Counted from the stretch's first letter, positions 48,588 to 61,278 are shown. The stretch is DNA of 64,000 nt from Costus lasius (GCA_027563935.2 CM050446.2:111146499-111210498); one strand, 5' to 3'. Notes: a model not told the origin generated them from the sequence alone. Translations and numbers: made by a program.

Positions 48588-49839
48588 CCTGCTGAATGTA
48601 AGAAAGAGTGGTGTCCATATGATCGATCACTTCCCGTTGATGGAGCTACTCCTCCCTTATTTTCTGCAATATAGACATCATAGAGCCAGAGGAAGAAGTG
48701 CCACCAAAGGAGAATGCGCCCAGTGCTGGTGGTGCGGTGTCAACTGGGTCAAGCTGTGGATCTTCAACTAGCTGGATACGCCAATTCCCTCACACTCTCA
48801 TGGTGGTGCGTTCTGGGTTTGGTAATGGATGGAAAAATGGACTCCCCTTGAAGGTCATACAATAGGAGTCACCCTTGCGGATAATCAACTTCATGGCGAC
48901 GCAAGACTCGATCTCGAGCCTGTTGTTGCTAGTAGCTTCCAGTGTACATATGGAATGACGCCCAAAGAGACTGCCAAGGGAGTGATAAGGCCACCAATCA
49001 CAATCGCCCCTTTCAAAGAACGGGCGATGCGGCTGAACTGCTTAGCAAGATAATACCCAGAATCCACTCAGAAGCTATGAAGCATACACCACAGATAAAA
49101 CAACTAGGTTTTTCATACCATACCGTCGCACTCACCACGGCCAAATATGGTATGAGCCAACATGCGTTGAACATATTTGATGACTAGGTTGCAAAGGCTG
49201 GAAGCACGGGCCACGTGAGCAGAGTAGATGTGCTCATTAGTAATTGCGCCCCAGAAGCCATGCTCACTATATTCAGTGGGGACCTTGCGGACACAAGGCT
49301 CAGGAAACCCATAAATACTACGTAGTTGAGAAAGGGTGAGAGTGTGCTCAATATCACCCAAGCGAAAGGTTAGGCGGCCGGGATCATCCTCTAGAATTGG
49401 GTCTGCCTTCACCTCCAAAGAACTCAGAAATCCAACGTTATACCAACATATGTAGGAAAGAATAGCTGTTGGAATTGATCTCAACCCACTGCGGCATACA
49501 TCAAATCAACATCTTCCCTTAGCCCATGCAATTGTAATGTTTCTCTATCAAGATACCTTGTGTTGAGTACTCGGCATTGACGCAGTGTTTGATAACGTTC
49601 TTCTTGGCCGGCGTTGCGAAAGATTATCCCGAACTCATTCGGGGGAGAGACATATGTTGCGGCCGGCTGGCAGGAGTGCGTCCTCGCTGAGAGGATGAAG
49701 ATCCAGGGGTGGATGACTGTGGCTGGTAAGATAGAGGAGTTGGCGTATACTCCTCGTCGTCTGTGGCCGATGAATCAGAGAAGACCTGCGGAGGTCGCAC
49801 TGTTCGCTTGGAGGCCATGACTTTAGTCTTCGGTGCCAT
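48588..49839 (-). pseudogene. post-pol ORF of element C, N-terminal part
   Basis: Starts MAPKTKVMASKRT at 49839 and is frameshifted between 49624 and 49484. The second frame holds GRLTFRLGDIEHTLTLSQLR and AHTIFGRGECDG, clearly homologous to the post-pol ORF of B. It is further broken downstream and is cut at 48588 by the insertion of B. The remaining C-terminus is at 36711-36479. Confidence 0.8.
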
Positions 49840-50148
49840 GGATGCTAGTGGAGGTTGTAGTCGACAGGGGAGCTTGGACGAGAAAACCCGATCGGAGGCA
49901 CGAGGAAAGAACGAGGGCGGCGGTGGAAAGAACTCGAGGACCAGGCGAAATAGGAATTCGGAATCGATTAGAGAAGAAACCCGTCTGGATGAAGGGGAAA
50001 CGTGGATCTAACCCGCGAAGATCGCCTTAGTGTGCTAAGAGGAAGAGAGGTGGGCGCGGTCGACTCGATTTCTATGAGATTAGGGGGCGGGTGGCGGAAA
50101 CCCTAGTCGCGCGGGCCTTGAGTCGCGGCGAAGACAGGGTGAAAACAC

Positions 50149-50400
50149 GGGTGAACCCGCCCGGGTTCACCTGTCTGTGAAGTTCACTGGTGGGAACTGG
50201 AGTGACAGAAATACGGGTGAACCCGCTGGGGTTCACTAGGCCGTGAAACGTTCTAAGGGGGGGGGGGGTTCCTGTGTACAAAAATACTGGTGAACCCCGT
50301 GGGGTTCACCTGCCAGTGAAGCTTGCTAGTCATAACCCTGGAAGTGCTGGTACAGTGGACTTCACGAGTGAACCCCCTGGGGTTCACCAGGTGGTGAAGT
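50149..50400 (-). repeat. palindrome array before the post-pol ORF (element C)
   Basis: Four units (near 50149, 50212, 50282 and 50363), each GGTGAACCC plus a short centre plus GGGTTCACC followed by GTGAAG/GTGAAAC. The same units occur in the LTRs of C (34817-34990 and 54609-54810). Twelve consecutive G at 50257-50268 lie between units 2 and 3. Confidence 0.8.
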
Positions 50401-50592
50401 GCACTGATTAGCCTAAAAAATTCTGGGATAAATTCCATGGCCTCATATTCGTCCTACAACACCAAGGGACATTAAATCAGCAGCAATTCCTCTTTAGAAA
50501 ACCAAAAATTAAATGAAAAAGAAATCAACAGTCTAAAAATATATCTAATAACACGGAGTAACAATGCATGAAAACCTAAAAATAATTAAAAA

Positions 50593-50610
50593 CTTGGGTT
50601 GCCTCCCAAG
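50593..50610 (-). other. conserved post-pol stem-loop (element C)
   Basis: CTTGGGTTGCCTCCCAAG, 39 nt past the pol stop at 50650. It is identical to the copies in A and B. Confidence 0.75.
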
Positions 50611-50649
50611 AGCACTAGTTTAGGGTCTATAGCTCGACCATAAAAGTTA

Positions 50650-51819
50650 TCAGAGTATCAAATCCATTGGGTCTGAAAGAGTAAGAACTTCCTCTCTTTC
50701 GACCCGCTCATCTTCAAAGTAGTGCTTGAGGCGGTGCCCGTTGACTGTGAAACTCTTAGTTCGTTCTGTCCAAATTGTGATGACACCGTATGGTTGAACT
50801 TGCTGGAGTGTAAAAGGCCCAGACCACCTTGTGCGGAGCTTCCCTGGAAATAGCCGAAGTCTTGAATTAAAGAGAAGCACTTTATCCCCTTCACGAAATT
50901 CTTTCTTTACTATGCGCTTGTCGTGCCAAAACTCAGTGCGTGCTTTGTAGATCTTGACATTCTCGCAGGCAAAAAGGCACATCTCCTCCAACTCATCAAG
51001 TTGTAGCTTTCTCCTTTCACTAGCATTATCAATAGAGTTCGTTAGGGCAAGTTCCAATGGGTCCACTTCTCTCCTGAAGGGCGCAACATGCTGTATAGCT
51101 TTTTTCACAATGTCCACGCTACAACACGTACCTGCACAAGAGGGTTTTTTCAAGGTGTCAGCCAAGTCAAATTGAATAACATTGCCACAGATGTTCAAGG
51201 ACAGGTTCCCATTCTTGACATCCATGAGAGCGCCAGCAGTAGCAAGAAAATGTCTCCCTAGAATGATGGGGAGCCTATCATCCTCATCGATCTCTAGAAA
51301 AACAAAATCAGCAGGAACAAAGTAATCTCCTAATTTAATAGGTACGTCCTCTAAAATACCCACTGGCTGACGGACCGATCTGTCTGCGAGCTGTATAGAA
51401 ATGTTAGTAGGTTGCAAATCTCCTAGGTCTAGCCTTTTACATAGTGATAACGGCATGAGGCTGACGCTTACTCCTAAATCGCACAAAGCTCTTTGAAAGG
51501 ACATCTCCCCAATCTGGCAGGGTATGGAGAGACTGCTTGGGTCCTTAAGCTTCTGAGGAAGCTTGTTCTGAATGATGGTGCTGCACTCCTCAGTAAGTGC
51601 AACGGTTCCCTGATCTTCCACCTTCCTCTTATTGGATAAAATGTCTTTCAGAAATTTTGCATAAGTTGGCATCTGCGAAAGAGCATCAACAAAAGAGATG
51701 TTAATATAGAGTTTCTTTAACACTTCTAAAAACTTACCAAACTGTTTATCCAATTTTGCCTTGACAAGCCACTGTGGAAAAGGAATCGGTGGCTTGTATG
51801 CAGGCGGTCCCACATAGGG
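50650..51819 (-). pseudogene. protease fused in frame to integrase C-terminal tail (element C)
   Basis: A clean frame of about 390 codons after a TAG at 51820. The first part is the gag-protease linker and protease (CDLGVSVSLMPLSLCKRL, then IILGRHFLATAGALMDVKNG). It is joined near 51020-51045 to the integrase tail (RRKLQLDELEEM … [20 protein letters not shown] … FTVNGHRLKHYF). In A and B these parts are separated by RT, RNase H and the integrase core, roughly 3 kb, all absent here. The join keeps the reading frame. C therefore could not have moved without enzymes from another element after the deletion. Confidence 0.85.
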
Positions 51820-52035
51820 CTATTCTTCCTCAGCTGGTTTTAGTGCCACTAGTGTTACATCTGAATGTGGTTCCACAGGTTCTGGCGTCACGTCATCTCT
51901 CCTGTCATCGGTCGACATCTTTGGGTCCTCAAGTTGTTTGCCGCTCCGAGTGGAGATTGCATTGCAATGCTCCCTTAGGTTTACTTCTGGCTGGGATGGT
52001 AGCTTGCCTAGTGCCCTGGTGGGTGAGCTAGCTTG

Positions 52036-53434
52036 TTAGGCTAGCTGAGTCTCTAGTATCTTGTTGTGTGTCTCCAGGGAGTCCATCCTTGTTATCATAA
52101 GCTTCATCATGTCGGTCAGTCCTTCAAGTTGCTTGCTCAAATGTGAATCATTATTTGGCCTTGGCTATGGATTGAAGTTTCTGTTCTGGAATCCTGGTGG
52201 TTGTCTGTAGTCGCCTTGTGGAGGCTGCCTGAAATTTCCTTGTGGGGGCTGGGCTTGTTCTATTGGTGCTTGTCCAGGTTGCATTGGCTGAGTTATTCGA
52301 TATGAGAAGTTCGGGTGGTTGCGTCGTCCTGGATTGTATGTGCTGGAATATGGATTGTTGTTGGGATTGAAGTTTCCAACAGTGTTCATTTGCTCAAAGT
52401 GATTCGCAGCCATCCGCCCATCTCCTACCTGACAATCTGCCCCTGCATGACCTGCAACTCCACAGACCTCACAAGATGTAGAGTTAACATCCATTGAATT
52501 CACAGACCAAGAATCGATTTTTTTGATTAAATTATCCACTTTTGCTGTAAGAGCGGTCAGAGAGTCAAGGTTGTACTTACCTGATTTCCTGTTGGGTGTA
52601 CCTCTCTCAGATGTCCATTGATGATGGTTGATCGCCATATCTTCAAGGAGGTTCATTGCATCTTCGACCCGTCTATTCATTAAAGCGCCTCCTGCTGCGG
52701 CATCCACTGTAAGTCTTGTGTTGTAATCCAACCCGCTGTAGAACGTTTGGATTAAAACCCAAGTCTCAATTCCATGATGTGGACACATCCTTTGGAGCTC
52801 TTTAAATCTCTCCCAAGCCTCGTATAGGGATTCTCCATCCTTCTGCATGAAACTCGTTATCTGATTCCGCAATTGAATTGTCTTGGATGCAGGAAAATAT
52901 TTGGAGAGAAAGGCTTGAGATAACTCAGCCTATGTTCTTATTGAAGCCGAAGGTAGCGTGTGAAGCCAAGCTCTCGCTTTATCCCTTAGAGAGAAGGGAA
53001 ACAATCGCAACCTGATGTCATCAGCAGAAACACCGTTAATTTTCAGCATATCATAATATTCTAAAAAATAGAGAGATGCATGTTGGGGTCCTCAAGAGGA
53101 GAACCACCAAATTGATTTTGTTGCACCATAAAAAGTAAAGCAGGTTTTATTTCAAAATTATTGGCCTCTATAGTGGGCCTCGCGATTCCTGATTGTAACC
53201 CATGTGCGTAGGGAGCAGCATAATCCTTCAACGTCCTATTATTGTAGTTGTTCCCCATTGGGGTATTTGATCATTGTTCACACCAAGATGAATGTGCTTC
53301 ATTTGATTTTCCCCTCCTGGATGGTTCATGTCTTCCTTTTTTTGAATTTGGTTGTGCTTCCTCCTAATCCTGAATGTGCGCTCGATCTCTAGATCAATGT
53401 CAAAGAATGTACTTGCCCTAGAACTTCTTCGCAT
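52036..53434 (-). pseudogene. gag of Athila-like element C
   Basis: The gag start (53434) is in one frame and the next block (53258-53061) in another. A further shift near 53070 and an in-frame TAG near 52933 follow. From 52872 to 52165 the frame is open, with ESLYEAWERFKELQRMCPHH and zinc knuckle CEVCGVAGHAGADC. Stops at 52165 and 52036 precede the protease frame. Tryptophan is kept in ESLYEAW, the position that is a stop codon in both A and B. Confidence 0.85.
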
Positions 53435-53574
53435 AAAAGGGGTCAGTCAAAACTTCAAAGTTCTAAGACAACAGGCAAATAGAGTGAAAAAGAAAATAGC
53501 AATGCAAAAACATAGGAAAACTAACTAAAGCCTAGTCTACCAATTCTCAGAAATATACTAATATCAATCGTTGT

Positions 53575-53592
53575 TCCCTGGCAACGACGCCA
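53575..53592 (-). other. primer-binding site, tRNA-Asp type (element C)
   Basis: The plus strand reads TCCCTGGCAACGACGCCA, two mismatches to the tRNA-Asp 3' end, six bases from the LTR. Confidence 0.85.
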
Positions 53593-53598
53593 AAAACT

Positions 53599-55070
53599 TG
53601 ACACGTCCCGCAAGTGCACGGTTATGTCGAAGTAATATAAAAGATGTCGAATCCCACAGGGAACAAGGTTGAGTACCAGAAAGTCCGAGTTTCAATAGGT
53701 AGGCGAACAAAAACGTGGTTTTGCAAACTCTAATTGCGAATGAGAAACTAAATCTACAACTTAGAGAATATGAATGAGAAATATCAGGGCTATGGTATCC
53801 ACCGCATTGACAATCGAATATGCGATAAAAGGGATCAATTATATGAATTTAAGTGCTTTGCATAAGGAACAAATCCCTAAGGTACAAGGTGCCCCCTCTC
53901 AGATGTACACCCCGGTGTTCACTTAGAACGATCTCCTACTCTCACGATGGATCATTTTAAACAAACCCAATTCATTCTATGGAAGGTTATGAAACCCTCG
54001 AGTGAATTCCAAGTACTCTCGTGTCATGGTTTCACAAGTTTTACAGAGAAGTTCCACCGTCGCGATCCACCTCTCGGTATGAATCGTTCCGGCTAACACA
54101 TAAAGATACGTGGCTAAGGTAAAATCATGAAATATGCAACCAAAGTAAAATATGCTATTACAAATATCCAAATAATCGTTTTAATTAAGAAATCGCAAAC
54201 ATCGAATGTCAACGAGCTTCAACCGAGCCCCGAAAAGGGTTTTACGCTACGGAGTACATAGAGTCACTGAAAAATCTCTCAAAAATCATAGGAAAACTAC
54301 AAGAAATCATTTCTAGAGGGGAAGAGATGCTAAACCATAGCCGATCTCCCAGAATCATGAAGTTTTGACAATCGAATCTCGCCAAATCGCCGTGAAAACT
54401 GAGTTTCACGGCCGTTCGTCGCCCTCGCCGCCTTTCACCCGATTTCTTGATGATTAGGGCATGAAATTTAGGGCTTTTATATTCCACACGTACTCCTTCG
54501 AATCAGCTTTCCAAAGAACCTTTCCTTGACAAATTTGGATGCCAAACAGGTTAGAAATCGGAGAAAATCCGATTAGGAATCAGACTCGTGTTCGCCTGGG
54601 TCAAAATCACAGGTGAACCCTGCCGGGTTCACCTGGTCATGATGTGCTTTGCACAGTTCGGTCGAGAGAGAAGCACGGGTGAACCCCGCCGGGTTCACCT
54701 GCTTGTGATGTGTTCTGGCCAATTTGAGTGCTGTGCAACAGAGAGAATCACTTGTGTCATGATGTCCTCTGTAAAGAAATCTTGCATCTAGCGAAAGCAC
54801 CGGTGAACCCCATGCCGTATTTTTCAGGCTAACTCCGATTGGGCCCAAATTTGACGGGTAGCTTCGTCTTCATATAAGAAATCACCACGTAGCCTTAGAA
54901 TCTTCAAAAGATGTCAAAATTGAGTGATTTTACCTGAAATTCCACAAAAGCGAGAAAAAGTGAAGATTCCGAAGCTTTCAGGCAAATAAGCCTTAAAGAG
55001 AAAACATCAAAATAAGCCTAGATTTATTATGAAATATTAAGGAAAATTACTACTAAAATGCAAGGCATCA
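53599..55070 (-). repeat. 5' LTR of element C
   Basis: A 1.47-kb LTR, pair of 33847-35251. The palindromic units are at 54609-54630 and 54677-54700, with a decayed unit near 54800. TATAAAAG on the minus strand at 54481-54474 lies downstream of the array. Confidence 0.92.
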
Positions 55071-56085
55071 TAGTTCTCCCCCTTTCTTGATGTAAGAATT
55101 TTTATGTATTTCTTTCATCTTGTTTTTAGAATAGATATAGAATTATTTACATAAGATAGGTTAAGGTTTCATCAAGACAACAAGGTGTCTTCTTCAACCG
55201 AATCTTAGTGGCACCAAGTTTGGAAACTTGGTGATGGACTTGCGGTTGGATGGAAGAAGCTTGTTTTCGGCTTATGGCATGGGCTGATTTGCTTTAGGGA
55301 CTCACAACCCTTGGATGCATGATAACATATCACAAGGCTCGTGATATGTTATGTGTATGAAAAGGGCTATGACCATATCGACCATTATAGCATGCCTGCA
55401 ATGGTTTATTATTCTGTCCATAGCATGCCTGTGATGTGTTTTTCCTTTTGCTGCCACCATAGGAAAATTTGCATGCTAGAGAAGAATAAAATAAAATTGG
55501 ACAGACTCTCCATGTAATATCAGTCGATAGCCTTCTGATGTGTAGCCCTCGTCAAACCATCGATCGATGGACTGTGAACTGTTTCTCACCCTCGTGAGAC
55601 ACACCCATCTATCTTTGGAAGGCGTGTGGTGACAATATACATCTTAGTCTGCCACAAGTGTAGACGTGCCCTTGCGAGATGCATGTTGGCCCTGGGCATA
55701 ACAATCAGGTTAGACTTGACTAGTTTTTCATATGTCATTGACATGATAAAAACACTAGAGGTAGCTGTTAAGAGGATAGGGTTCTGTGTTGTATCCAGCC
55801 CTCGTTGGACACAGAATGCCTAGTCTGTCTAACTGAGAGAAGTTGTGCACGACACAATTGCCTGCATGCCTACCTAAGGAAGCTTGGGATCACTCTGTGC
55901 ACCCCAACTCACCCTCGTGAGTCGCGGAGACCTCATGTGAAATTAGGATCCTACTCACCTATTTCCAAGTTGAATTTGAGAGTTATCAACTTGTTAAGGA
56001 AATAGTGGGAGCATAGCATTTAATTTAAGACCTTGTTAAATGTTTTATCATAGTACTTATTTTGTTTGTTTGCTTATTGTAGATA
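55071..56085 (+). other. copia leader, right piece
   Basis: Continuation of the copia untranslated leader after the Athila-C insertion. It has recurrent ACCCTCGTGAG/CCCTCGTTGGACAC words. It leads into the gag ATG at 56086. Confidence 0.7.
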
Positions 56086-59000
56086 ATGGCATCTCCTGAT
56101 CTTAGATTGAAACTTCATAAACATAATTTGGATGGGACAAATTGGACAAGATGGTTTAGGATTTTGTCCAAAATACTAAAGCAAGAGAATAAGATGCATC
56201 TTCTTGAAAGACCTCCATCCCAGCCTAGTATTTATTTTACTACAGGGTGGGAGTAGAATGTTTATCTTGAACATTGTGAAGATAATAAACAGTACACTGC
56301 TCTTGTTTTAGAGTGCATGACTCCTGAGGTCCAGGTTGAATGTGATAAGATGGGGATTTATGATATCATCATACATCTTCGAGGTCTCTTCACACCATGC
56401 ACCCCTAAATAGTGACCAAGAGAGTTATGTTGGATCTTCAGGGTGTTTGCCTAAATCCAGAAATGACCATGATTCTGCCTCTTCAAAGCTAAAACTTCGA
56501 AAGACTGGGAATGCATGAAAATTTCAGGATGGATTACGGCACCAAGAAGAGCATGGCACAGAAGAAGGGATGTAATCCCTCTGCTTCAGGTATTGTGTTA
56601 CTGAGGTCTTTATGTCTACTTCTTATTCATGGGTACCATGTGGAGCTTACATATGTTTTTTCATATGCAGGGGCTCAGAAGAAGTAGGACAATGAGGCTT
56701 GGTGGGATCGACTTTCGAGTCAGGGATGGAGCATTGGATGCTGCTGTTGATATCATCTCACTGCCTTTAAGACTTCAACTAGAACTTTGCTATTATGTAC
56801 CAGCTTTTGTATTAGAACATTATGGATTGAAGTAATAAAATATTTCTTTATATCTGAGATGTTCTACAATAGTGGTACAATTAATAATGGCTTATTCTAG
56901 AGGTAACATTGATAATAAGAGCATCAAATCCAATGATTCAAACACCTCTACATGGTATTGTCACTTAGCCCATGAAAACAAGTCTATGAACTTTGGTAGT
57001 CATTATCCTCTTGGGATCATGATACAAGTAAGTCTTGTTTAATGGACAAAGATGACAGATGCTCCCTTCACCAAAGATATGGTGAGAGGGTCATAGGCTT
57101 GTTGGATCTAGTACACAGCAATGTGTGTGGACCCATAGGAACAAGCACGAGGTGGTATACTTCATTAGGTTTGGATATGTCATATCCAACATTTGACTTT
57201 GGAGAAATCCAAGAAGTTCATAAATGAATCAGATTGAAGGATTTGTTGAAGCACTTTGATTGGATCAAGGTGATTAGTGAATAATTTGATGACTATCATA
57301 TGAGATGTGAGATTACCTCACACCCTATTCCTCTTGGAACTGCACAACTGTGTGATGTAATTCAAGGAAAGAAAGAGGAACACATTGGATGTGGTTCCAT
57401 CTTTGAATAGTCATTTACTTCCTTTTGAGGCCATGCAACCAACTTTCTGACACTCCATAGTGTGTGTTTGTGGGGGGCACTAAGAGTGCTAATTCTATCC
57501 AGTGAGAATAAAAATATTTGTTGCTCAAATTGCTGTCTTTCTTAAGGAGATTTTTCTTTTAAAAGAAGCTAGTGGGAGTAGATTTGATTAGGACATGGTC
57601 CAAAATCAACCACAATACAATTAGACACAAATGGAGAATAGAATCTCACATACAGGTTGAAAATCAACCTGAGGTTCAAGTAACACAGGAACCACATAAG
57701 TCTGGATGGATTCGAAATGCTCTCACAAGTTGTCAGCATGATGGATTTTTCATCAAGGATGAACCTAAGACTTATGAGGAAATGGAAGCAATCGATGGAC
57801 TAGATTCCAAGAAATGGCTAAGCGCCATAAGAATCGTAATGGACTCTATGTCTACTAATCAAGTATGGGACTTGATTGAGCCACCAAAGGGGTAACACTC
57901 ATAGGCTGTAAATGGGTCTTCAAGGAAGATAGACATGGATGGTAACAATGTTACCTATAATGGCAAGCTAGTGGAGAAAATTTCAGGCAAGTCCACTGGG
58001 TGGATAGTGATAAAATTTTTCACTAATAACTATGTTTGAGTCCATTAAGTATCTGCTTGTTGTAATTGCACATTCTATTATGGCGTGTTGTTATGAAAGC
58101 TGCTTTTCTTAATAGACGTCTGGACGAGGATGTTTATATGGAAGTAGCCGAAAGGTTTCCATATAGAGGCCATAAAGATATGCGTGGTCTTATGCAAGCG
58201 TCTTGAAAAGCGCCTGTGTTTACAAGAAGATCAGTGGAAGCATCATAGTATTTCTTGTTCTACTTGATTGACGACGTTCTCCTCATATGAAATGACTTCC
58301 AAGCTCTTCATGCCATGAAGTTATGGCTTGGGAAGTATTTCGAGAAGAATGATCTAGGGAATACAGCTTACATCCGAGGCATAAGGATCTATAGGGATCC
58401 TAGAAAGTTATTGCCCTTAGTCAATCTATGTTCATCTAGTAGATTCTGGAGTGGATCATATTGGATGATTCCAAAAGATGATATCCTATAGGGAGACATG
58501 GTCAGACTCTTACAAAATGCTATGTCCTAAGATACAGTAGGAGAGCAATAACATGAGTCCATTAGTCCTAATACATTGGGTATATGATTGATCATGTTTT
58601 GTGCAACTTGCACAAGACCATATGTGGTGAATGCTTGGAGCATGACCAGTAAGTTTCAATCAGATCCTAGTGTTCACACTAGATAGCTGTGAGAGCAATC
58701 CTTAAATATTTTGGAAGTAGAAAGGACTGATGTCTAGTCTGTAATAGACAGGAATAATTTTGTGTACAGGGGTACACTGATACTTTGTTCCAGTCTAATG
58801 ACTATCGTTCACAGCCAGGATTTGCGTTTTGCCTTATTGTGGTGTTGAATACTGGAAAGAGTTTTATGCAAACCACTATGACAAACTCTATAATTAAGGC
58901 TGAGTACATTGCAGCTTCTTGTGGCAGCCAAGAAAGCAGCTTCATTTACTTGAACTTGATTTAGTCCCTGGTGTTTGATGGTCCAATATAATTCTTACTG

Positions 59001-59165
59001 GGCCATAGCATAAGCAAAGGAACTTAGCACTCAAGTATGTACTGCAGCGATATCATCTGATCTTAGAGATCATTAATAAAGATGATGTATAAATTTGCAA
59101 AATAAACACAGATAGCAGTCTGGAAGACCCACTGACATAAGCCTCTGGCCACAGCGGAAGCTATA
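56086..59165 (+). pseudogene. Ty1/copia gag-pol, decayed
   Basis: Gag begins MASPDLRLKLHKHNLDGTNW at 56086. Integrase remnants include GERVIGLLDLVHSNVCGPI (about 57070-57135). The start of RT is YEEMEAIDGLDSKKWLSAI and STNQVWDLIEPPKG (57770-57893). RNase H ends near 58900 with KAEYIAASCG. There are many stops, frameshifts and deletions, and no domain is intact. Confidence 0.85.
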
Positions 59166-59219
59166 TAAGCCATACTAGAGATATGAGACTGAATAAATTC
59201 AGTTTCCCTTGGTCTTAGT

Positions 59220-59232
59220 GCAAGTGAGAGAT
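59220..59232 (+). other. copia polypurine tract
   Basis: GCAAGTGAGAGAT directly before the 3' LTR, the usual copia signature (CAAGTGGGAGATTGTTAG-type). Confidence 0.85.
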
Positions 59233-61278
59233 TGTTAGTATGCCCTGCAGACCAATTTATGAATATGGTCCGGCATTATTTGAATGTACTTTGATAAAAT
59301 CAATTAAGGCATGGTCGTTATTATGCATATTGCTTTACCTACGTTGATGTATTGAATTGCATAAATAATGTCCCAGGAGATTGGTTGGATCCATTCTCAT
59401 AGTAATCCCCAGTCAAGGTACCTTAGCCGATATGGGATAGCTTTGGTGCATGTGAGACTGGTGTATGGGCTGATTAGGTGCAGGGCACAGTAACGCAGAC
59501 ATACAGGTGCTTCAGCATTAGTTGCACTGGAGTGACCCACCGTGAGAATTGACTTGTCTAGTCAATAGGTCAATCTCACATGCGAGAGGTTTGCATTGAT
59601 CCTTAGACTTGAAGTGTTCATGTCTAGATTTGATGATAGATGTGTTTTGATGCAGTCTTACATCTCTCTGTAAATGGGAGACCAAAATGATTGTCATTGG
59701 GCATATCATAAGTCACATAGAGACATGGATGACCAATAGTAGGATTTGCCCCTTCCTTGATTGGAAGCATGATATCCACTTTGGGGTGCCCCACCTCATT
59801 GGTGCATGACGGGAATGTATGGCCATACTGTTTGAGTCATGACCAATAGATTGGATTAATAAACTTAACACTAATACAATGACATAATATTAGTTTAGGA
59901 AAAGGGATACATAATGCATGGGAACCCTCATTGCTTGTTTAGGAGTTGTTGCCAGATGACTTAAGTCCAATGACATGGGTAGTAGTGATGTGTTGCTAGA
60001 TACCTCTCACTACTTATGATGTTCTATCATCATTGTCATCGTCATTTGGATCCTACAGGGTCACATGCAATAGACTCTTGACGTTGCATTAATCAGAAGC
60101 CTTAGGATCAAGTTATTGGATAGCTTGGATCTATTTTGGAAGATTTCATCAGCGCTAATGGGCCTAATGAGTTGGAAGAGAGTATTGGAGCCAAACTTCA
60201 TTTTTGGCAGGTTGACCCGAAATTGACCTAGATTGGTCACATTTGGATTAAGGTTACATTGGATTGGATCAAATAGCTTAACAAGCCCATATAATGAAGT
60301 TTGGGCTAGCTCATTACCCAATGAGGCCCAATAACAAGTTGTCATGAAGAGAGAATAGGCTAAAAGGGTATAATGGGGAGAAACCCAACCCCATTGGCGC
60401 CTAAGGGCATAATGGGGTTTGGGTGGCACAATTTACTTCATTAGGAAGCATTATGCGCCTCCCCCTTGATCCATTGATGGAATGCTTGCATCTTTGGTAA
60501 GGTTTGGGGCTGATATGGCTCAATGGACTTTTATAGAAAGTCCTAGGCGCATATGGGAGAGGGGGTGAGGTTTATGGTAAAGTCTTGGAGACTTTCCTTA
60601 CCGCAAACCCTAATTGCACCCAATCCCTTAACCCTAGCTGAATTCTCCTAGATGTGTTGAGCCCACCCTCTCTTGCTAAACCGCCTCTTGCACCTATAAA
60701 ATAGATGCAAGCGTGAGCCCTTGAGACATATAATCATATTGGCGTGAGTACAATCAAAAGGGTGAGAGCAAGAGAAGTAGAGCAACCCTCTTCACCAAAG
60801 CCGCAAGTCTCTTCTCATCTTCTCCTCTTGGTGCAACTTGGAGAAGGGCTTGGTGGGGACTTCTTTTCTTCCTACATTGCCGCAACCTTCTTCCACTTCT
60901 TCCTCTTGGAGCAAGAAGATTAGAAGCTTGGCGGCATCATCCATCATTCTTCCCTCTTGGCGCAACTTCTCTTGAAGGTGGCGCAAGTAATTTGAAGGAT
61001 CCTTAAAGGCTTTGATTCTCTTCCTGAGGCTAGCACCAAGCGTTGAAAGGAGCAACGTTAAGAAGGTTGACGTGTGGATACTTGTAGAGGACGAGCACTT
61101 GAGCGTCTTCAACATGACATCATCAACCAAACGAGCAAGAGAAGTATCATCTCTAACACATCCTTGTGTTCTCTCTCTCGCATGGATCCTTGGGAAAGGA
61201 ATATCTTTCGGGTGTAATGTTTATTCTGCTGCGTCCTAGGACTGTAAAATTTTAAATTACACCCGATATTCCCCAACA
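59233..61278 (+). repeat. copia 3' LTR
   Basis: A 2.05-kb LTR, TGTTAGTATGCCC…CCCCAACA, collinear with 30771-33336 but lacking the hAT MITE. TATA box TATAAAATAG at 60695. Confidence 0.95.

Larger units (their letters stand above)
33847..55070 (-). mobile_element. Athila-like element C, split by element B
   Basis: LTRs at 33847-35251 and 53599-55070 start TGACACGTCCCGCAAGTGC and end GCAAGGCATCA. The target duplication is TGGTT (33842-33846) against TAGTT (55071-55075), one mismatch. A tRNA-Asp primer site is at 53575-53592. Without B the element is about 9.35 kb. It encodes gag and protease, but RT, RNase H and the integrase core are deleted. The post-pol ORF is interrupted by B. Confidence 0.92.
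30771..61278 (+). mobile_element. Ty1/copia element, split by nested Athila-like elements
   Basis: LTRs at 30771-33336 and 59233-61278 share sequence throughout and both have TGTTAG…CCCCAACA ends. A TGGTATCAGAGC primer site follows the left LTR and a purine tract precedes the right one. The target duplication is GTATA (30766-30770) against GTGTA (61279-61283), one mismatch. Of the 30.5 kb, 21.2 kb are later insertions and 0.54 kb is a hAT MITE. The element's own sequence is about 8.7 kb. Its genes are pseudogenes. The copia sub-lineage was not determined. Confidence 0.92.
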
